Source: JBICHM01 sp043101835 (GTDB lineage: Bacteria; Planctomycetota; Phycisphaerae; Phycisphaerales; UBA1924). Taken from it: 8,750 bases of DNA. Shown one piece after another: positions 5,295 to 8,750 of the stretch (within the stretch, counting starts at the first letter, position 1; the number at the start of each line of letters is the position of its first letter). The stretch covers positions 1 through 8,750 of the forward strand of contig JBICHM010000163.1 in assembly GCA_043101835.1 (NCBI GenBank), written 5' to 3'. The notes under the pieces are model-generated. The model was not told the origin of the DNA. It was given only the letters and a program-made list of their open reading frames with translations, and made no database searches. The position numbers and the translations under genes were made by a program.

Positions 5295-6419
5295 GTGCTC
5301 TCGCGCATCCTCCATCGCGAATCGCCGCCCGTCGGCATCGAGATCGGCGACGCCGGCGTGCGGATGCTGCAGCTCGATCGCACACGCTCGGGCTATTCGG
5401 TGCGCGCCCACGGCGCCTCGACGCTTCGTCCGTCGAGTGAGCCGCTCTCGCCGGCGCGACTCGAGGAGATCGGCAACGCCATCCGTGAGCATGTCGACAG
5501 CGGCCGATTCAGCGCACGAGAATGCGTGCTCGGTCTCGGCGGCGCCGGGCTGCGCGTGCGATCGGTTCGTCAGCCCCGCATGCCGCGCGCCGAGGCCGAC
5601 AAGGCGCTGCGCATCGAAGCGGCGGACCGCCTGGGGCTCAACGAGCCTCGCGGGGTGCAGATCGGTTGGATCCGCGCGGGCGATGTCCGGCACGGCGAGG
5701 AGATCCGCGAAGAGGTCATCGTCGTCGGTTGCGAGCGCGACCTGGTCGAGCGCATTGTCGAGATGGTCAGCGGCGCCGGGCTACGCCCGGTCGCCGTCGA
5801 GCCGTCGTTCTGCGCGCTGGCGCGGGCGCTCGGGCGCGAGCATCGCGACGACTTCAACGAGGATTTCGTCCGCCTCGTCGTCGAGGTCGGCCCGCACGCG
5901 TCGACGGTGCTGGTGCTCCGCGGCGCCGACACCACCTTCTACAAGCGGCTGGCGATCGGCGGGCGCGACTTCGACCGCGTCGCGGCCGAGCGCCTCGGAC
6001 TCGATCCGGCGACGGTCGTCGACCTGCGCCGGCAGCGCATCGACGCCGCGTGCGACATCGGGGTGGACGCTCCGCCGGCGAAGATCGACCGCGCCATCTT
6101 CGACGCGGTCCGCCCGCTGGTGCACGAGCTGGCCGAAGAGGTCGCGCTGTGCCTGCGGTACTACACGGTGACCTTCTGCAGCAAGCGTCCGAGCCACGCG
6201 CTGGTCGTTGGTGAGGACGCGGGCGAGCCGGGGCTCGTCGAGTCGCTCGCCGGCGCGATGAACCTGGAGGGCTCGCTGGGCAAACCCCTCGAAGGCGTCG
6301 GGCTCGGTCCGTTCGAGCGCGCCTTCGCGAGCGACGCGTTCCGCGCCCAGTGGGGCGCGGCCCTCGGGCTCGCCGTTCGGCGGAACCCGGAGCGTGGCGC
6401 GAGGAGGGACGCGGCATGA
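5295..6419 (+). CDS. pilM: PilM, actin-like cytoplasmic component of the pilus alignment complex
   Basis: The 374-residue protein shows the actin-like (SHS2/FtsA) plan of PilM: VGIEIGDAGVRMLQL (13-27) is phosphate loop 1 (usually GIDIGSxxIKxVxL), VVEVGPHASTVLVL (195-208) is phosphate loop 2, IGGRDFD (221-227) matches the GGN-type motif, and LAEEVALCLRYY (279-290) the conserved helix. HALVVGEDAG (301-310) is the adenosine-binding strand region and GAALGLAVR (354-362) the usual C-terminus. Length is normal for the family. Known role: it binds nucleotide and the N-terminal peptide of PilN at the inner face of the membrane. The canonical DIG of loop 2 is EVG here, so ATP binding may differ. I chose GTG 5295, which has GGAGA seven bases upstream and falls after the pseudopilin stop; the same frame extends up to 5202 but overlaps that gene. 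Its stop overlaps the pilN start (ATGA). Confidence 0.9.
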   Translation: MLSRILHRESPPVGIEIGDAGVRMLQLDRTRSGYSVRAHGASTLRPSSEPLSPARLEEIGNAIREHVDSGRFSARECVLGLGGAGLRVRSVRQPRMPRAEADKALRIEAADRLGLNEPRGVQIGWIRAGDVRHGEEIREEVIVVGCERDLVERIVEMVSGAGLRPVAVEPSFCALARALGREHRDDFNEDFVRLVVEVGPHASTVLVLRGADTTFYKRLAIGGRDFDRVAAERLGLDPATVVDLRRQRIDAACDIGVDAPPAKIDRAIFDAVRPLVHELAEEVALCLRYYTVTFCSKRPSHALVVGEDAGEPGLVESLAGAMNLEGSLGKPLEGVGLGPFERAFASDAFRAQWGAALGLAVRRNPERGARRDAA

Positions 6420-7105
6420 GCCAGATGATCGACCTGATGCCGGAAGCGAGTCGCGTGCGCATGACGCAGCGTCGGCGCACCCGTCAGTGGCTGGTGCTCT
6501 ACGCGACCACGATCGCGGGCATGGCCTTGTCGTGGGTGGCGCTGGGCGTCGCCGAGGGGCGGATGCGCTCGGGCGTCTTCGCGCAGCAGGCCAACCTGCA
6601 GATGGTGTCGCACCAGCGGACACGCGCGGCGCAGATCCGCCAGCGCGTCGCGCAGCTGCTCGCAGAGCAGTGGCGACACGATTCGCTCGTCTGGCCGGTG
6701 CAGTTGGGCGGCGTGATCGACTCCGTCGGCGGTCTTGTGCCCGAATCGGTCTCCTTGACAAGCGTCTCCATCACGCCCAGGCAACTCCGGCGCCTCGGAG
6801 CGCCGTCGGCTGACGGCTCGCGGCGCAACGACTCGCGCCTCGCGGTGGAGCTGCGCGGCGTGGCGCTCACGGACCTCGATCTTGCCGCCTTCCTCGCCGG
6901 ACTCGAAGACCATCCGCTCTTCAGCGGCGTGGCCGTCGACTACGCGCGGGAGGCCGATGTCTCCGGCACGCCTGCGCGTGAGTTCGGGGTCACTTGCGAG
7001 ATCGAGCTGAGCGTGCGGTACCGATTCGAGGACGGAACGCCTGCCGCGATGTCGACCGAGAGCGCGGAGCCCGCCCGGGCCGACGCCGGGGAGGACGCGC
7101 CGTGA
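6416..7105 (+). CDS. pilN: PilN-like inner-membrane assembly protein
   Basis: The 229-residue protein begins with IDLMPEA (5-11), which corresponds to the INLLP peptide by which PilN docks on PilM. Basic residues (19-23) and one membrane span (about 25-46) follow, then a coiled-coil helix (about 55-90) and a periplasmic ferredoxin-like domain: LVPESVSLTSVSI (107-119), RLAVELRGVALTDLDLAAFL (141-160) and HPLFSGVAV (166-174). This is the standard PilN order. A loop (about 120-140) and the acidic tail (205-229) look lineage-specific. The ATG overlaps the pilM stop by four bases and has GGAGGG (6403-6408) seven bases upstream. Its own stop overlaps the pilO start. Separate pilM and pilN genes favour a pilus-type system over a type II secretion one, where GspL carries both parts. 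Confidence 0.88.
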   Translation: MSQMIDLMPEASRVRMTQRRRTRQWLVLYATTIAGMALSWVALGVAEGRMRSGVFAQQANLQMVSHQRTRAAQIRQRVAQLLAEQWRHDSLVWPVQLGGVIDSVGGLVPESVSLTSVSITPRQLRRLGAPSADGSRRNDSRLAVELRGVALTDLDLAAFLAGLEDHPLFSGVAVDYAREADVSGTPAREFGVTCEIELSVRYRFEDGTPAAMSTESAEPARADAGEDAP

Positions 7106-7692
7106 AGAGCCCGACGAATCTGCAACTCGGCGTCGCGTGGGCGGCGATGGCCGCGGCGCTCAGCGCCGTGGCGATCTGGCCGCGGTGGCGCGCGATCTCA
7201 CAGCTCGAACAGCGCAGCGTGGCGCTCTCGCAGATGATTGCCGAGGCGGACGATGTCAACGCACAGATCCGCGAACTGACCGAATGGATGCTTGAGATCG
7301 AGTCGCGCGTGCGCGCCTCCACGACGCCGATCCCCCGGGACAGCGGCGTCGCCGACCTGGTGCGCGAACTGACCGACAAGTTTCGAGAGCTGGGCGTCGC
7401 GGAGCGGGAGATCACCACGGGCGCCGCGTCGAACGGCGACGAGGCGTCGGCGCTGCCGATGACGGTGGTTGCGCGTGGGTCGTTCACGAGCGTGGTTGAG
7501 TCGATCCGCTGGATCGAGTCGCTGCCCCGTCTGGTGCGCATCCGTCGCATCAAGATCGAGCGTGCGCGTGACTGGTCCATGGACAACCCGAAGGTCTCCG
7601 CCGAGTTTCTGCTCGACGCGTTCTTCGACCCGCGTCCGATCCCGGACGACGTGGACCTGGCGAGCCTGATCGAGCGGCAGGGGGACGAGTGA
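7102..7692 (+). CDS. pilO: PilO-like inner-membrane assembly protein
   Basis: The 196-residue product has one N-terminal membrane span (about 8-27), a coiled-coil region (about 32-72, with heptad-like SQLEQRSVALSQMIAEADDV) and a C-terminal alpha/beta domain: LVRELTDKFRELGV (86-99), LPMTVVARGSFTSVVESIRW (118-137), IESLPRLVRIRRIKIE (138-153) and VSAEFLLDAFF (165-175). This follows PilO, including the family's GxF-x-x-h-x-x-F/I-h-x-x-h-E/D pattern. Known role: it forms a heterodimer with PilN that recruits PilP. The GTG start at 7102 overlaps the pilN stop (GTGA) and has GGGGAGG (7088-7094) seven bases upstream. Its stop TGA shares one base with the next ATG. Sequence identity to any named PilO is not known to me; the assignment rests on architecture and order. 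Confidence 0.85.
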   Translation: MKSPTNLQLGVAWAAMAAALSAVAIWPRWRAISQLEQRSVALSQMIAEADDVNAQIRELTEWMLEIESRVRASTTPIPRDSGVADLVRELTDKFRELGVAEREITTGAASNGDEASALPMTVVARGSFTSVVESIRWIESLPRLVRIRRIKIERARDWSMDNPKVSAEFLLDAFFDPRPIPDDVDLASLIERQGDE

Positions 7693-8336
7693 TGCGCGAT
7701 CGGATCGAGCAGGCCAAGGAAGCGATCGCCGCAGACCCGAAGAAGAGCGCCGTGCTCGGCGCGCTGGCGCTGGTCGCGGCGGTGATGTGGATGCGATCGG
7801 GCTTCACGATGGCGCGTCCTTCGTCGGCGAGCGCGTCGCAGACGACCGGTTCGGAGGCGTCGCGCGCCGGAGCCGTGCTCGCATCGACCGCGTCGGAGAT
7901 CGCGTCGGTCCGAGAACGCCTCCGTCGGCGTGAGGTGACCCTCCCCAGTCCAGAGGGGGGCATGCGAGATCTGTTTGCCCTCAGCGGCGCATTTCCTCGC
8001 CCGGAGGCCCCGAAAGTCACGACCCCACAATTGTCCCCAAAGTCCCCACCCACTTCGGACGAAACAGAAGCGGCCCGTATGGAACGGGAGCGTCTCGCCC
8101 GCATCGACCAGGTGCGGACCGAAGCGGGACGGCTTCGACTGAGGAGCACGATGGTGGGACAGCGACCAGTAGCAGTCATCGAGGTCTCCGGCGCCGGACG
8201 CCCGCGCAGCGTTGTGCTGCGTATGGGCCAGGCCGTCGACGGCTTCGAGCTGGTCGAGATCCGCACGAACGGCGTGCTCCTGATCAAGGACGAGATTCCG
8301 GTCGAGTTGACCCTCGAGTTCCCGCAGCAGCAATAG
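7692..8336 (+). CDS. PilP/GspC-like protein with transmembrane anchor
   Basis: The 214-residue protein has a basic cytoplasmic N-terminus, a membrane span (about 19-34, SAVLGALALVAAVMWM), a long low-complexity periplasmic region with the element GGMRDLFALSGAFPRPE (89-105), a Pro/Ser/Thr linker (106-126), a charged helix (127-150) and a C-terminal beta-domain (about 147-210: RLRLRSTMVGQRPVAVIEV, VVLRMGQAVDGFELVEIRTN, GVLLIKDEIPVELTL). That domain and its place between pilO and the secretin gene match PilP or the homology region of GspC, which contacts the secretin N-domains. PilP is normally a lipoprotein; this protein has no lipobox and is anchored by a span as GspC is. The ATG at 7692 overlaps the pilO stop by one base, with AGGGGGA (7679-7685) upstream. 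A GTG immediately before (7689) is possible. Codons in the linker use more A/T-ending forms than neighbouring genes. Confidence 0.72.
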   Translation: MRDRIEQAKEAIAADPKKSAVLGALALVAAVMWMRSGFTMARPSSASASQTTGSEASRAGAVLASTASEIASVRERLRRREVTLPSPEGGMRDLFALSGAFPRPEAPKVTTPQLSPKSPPTSDETEAARMERERLARIDQVRTEAGRLRLRSTMVGQRPVAVIEVSGAGRPRSVVLRMGQAVDGFELVEIRTNGVLLIKDEIPVELTLEFPQQQ

Positions 8337-8393
8337 GTGAGCGAACGCCCCGCAGCCGCCCGCATGACGCGAGGCGGAGGAGGACACAGCAGC

Positions 8394-8750
8394 ATGTTCC
8401 AGCAGAAGAACCACGCCGGAGCGGTCAAGCCCTCCCGGGTGACGCCCGCCATCGTCGGCGCGCTTGTCGCGCTCGCGGGCGCCGCCGAGGGTCTGGCCCA
8501 GGACCGCAACCCCTTCGCCGGCGGCGCCGGCGACCTTGGCTCCGACGCGAATGTCGAGGTCTCGGAGTACATGACCGTCGACCTGCACGTGCAGGATGAA
8601 GACCTGGCCAATGTGCTCCAGATGCTTTCCATTCAGAGCCAGCGCAACATCGTCATGAGCAGCGACGTCTCCGCGACGGTGACGGCGAACCTCTACGACG
8701 TGACGTTCTTTGAGGCGCTCGAGAGCATCCTCAACGTGAGATCGGAAGAG
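8394..8750 (+). CDS. pilQ: PilQ-like secretin, N-terminal fragment
   Basis: The first 119 codons are present. They encode a signal peptide (hydrophobic core about 18-30, likely cut after GLA at residue 35), a short Gly/Asp-rich stretch and, from about 60 to 113, a secretin/TonB short N-terminal (STN) domain: VDLHVQDEDLANVLQMLS (62-79), RNIVMSSDVSATVTANL (84-100) and YDVTFFEALESIL (101-113). Known role: secretins form the outer-membrane gate through which the fibre or substrate passes. Position directly after the PilP-like gene supports PilQ. GGAGGAGGA (8376-8384) nine bases before the ATG is a strong ribosome binding site. The frame is open to the window end, but the last 12 bases equal an Illumina adapter, so residues RSEE after ILNV are probably artefact, and the family normally continues with an N-G-type turn there. 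Confidence 0.85.
   Translation, partial: MFQQKNHAGAVKPSRVTPAIVGALVALAGAAEGLAQDRNPFAGGAGDLGSDANVEVSEYMTVDLHVQDEDLANVLQMLSIQSQRNIVMSSDVSATVTANLYDVTFFEALESILNVRSEE
8739..8750 (+). other. Probable residual Illumina adapter at contig end
   Basis: AGATCGGAAGAG is identical to the first 12 bases of the standard Illumina TruSeq adapter and sits exactly at the last base of the window. It also coincides with the point where the secretin translation departs from its expected sequence. The simplest reading is untrimmed adapter at an assembly end; genomic sequence would then end at about 8738. Confidence 0.85.

Noticed and set aside
6990..8588. A 532-codon open frame on the minus strand across pilO, the PilP-like gene and the secretin start
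   Set aside because: It is antisense to well-supported pilus genes with good ribosome binding sites. The translation changes character along its length and shows no domain, as expected of a GC-rich shadow frame.
1..8750. CRISPR arrays, tRNA or rRNA genes, insertion sequences, attachment sites
   Set aside because: I saw no regularly spaced repeats, no tRNA-like cloverleaf or rRNA sequence, and no transposase or integrase reading frame or terminal inverted repeats.

Overview
The window is GC-rich bacterial DNA, densely coding, and most likely from a planctomycete of the Phycisphaerae type. That assignment is an inference. It rests on the general style of the proteins: short prepilin-like proteins with Ala/Gly-rich bodies, a small CxxC/CxC zinc-ribbon protein with two membrane spans, and an N-terminal domain on the FKBP protein that resembles CpcT/CpeT. 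No rRNA or marker gene is present to prove it.

Layout. (1) Positions 1-1300 lie on the minus strand: the first 34 codons of an unidentified gene (102 to 1) and, upstream of it, a secreted FKBP-type peptidyl-prolyl isomerase with an extra N-terminal domain (1300 to 191). A perfect 16-bp palindrome (130-145) lies between them. (2) A divergent zinc-ribbon membrane protein follows on the plus strand (start probably 1531, end 2064). (3) Positions 2065-2459 hold no convincing gene but several perfect hairpins; this is the leader of the pilin locus. (4) From 2460 to the right edge every gene is on the plus strand and belongs to a type IV pilus / type II secretion-like machine: two paralogous prepilin-like proteins separated by a transcription terminator (3024-3051), two unrecognised membrane-anchored or secreted proteins, a GspH/FimT-like pseudopilin, then pilM, pilN, pilO, a PilP/GspC-like protein and the start of a secretin (PilQ).

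How the genes work together. Known biology of the family: cytoplasmic PilM binds the N-terminus of PilN, PilN and PilO pair across the inner membrane, PilP bridges them to the PilQ secretin in the outer membrane, and the prepilin-like proteins are processed by a prepilin peptidase and assembled into a fibre. The window encodes this alignment complex and its fibre subunits. It lacks the assembly ATPase (PilB/GspE), the platform protein (PilC/GspF) and the prepilin peptidase, which must lie elsewhere if the machine works. pilM-pilN, pilN-pilO and pilO-pilP genes overlap by 1-4 bases, which suggests translational coupling.

The last 12 bases (8739-8750) are identical to the start of the common Illumina TruSeq adapter. 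They fall where the secretin reading frame stops resembling its family, so the right edge is probably a contig end with unremoved adapter. The last four codons of the secretin fragment should not be trusted.

The best candidates for undescribed biology are the two unknown genes inside the pilus operon (3620-4279 and 4300-4605), the CpcT/CpeT-like-FKBP combination, and the structured leader of the first pilin gene.
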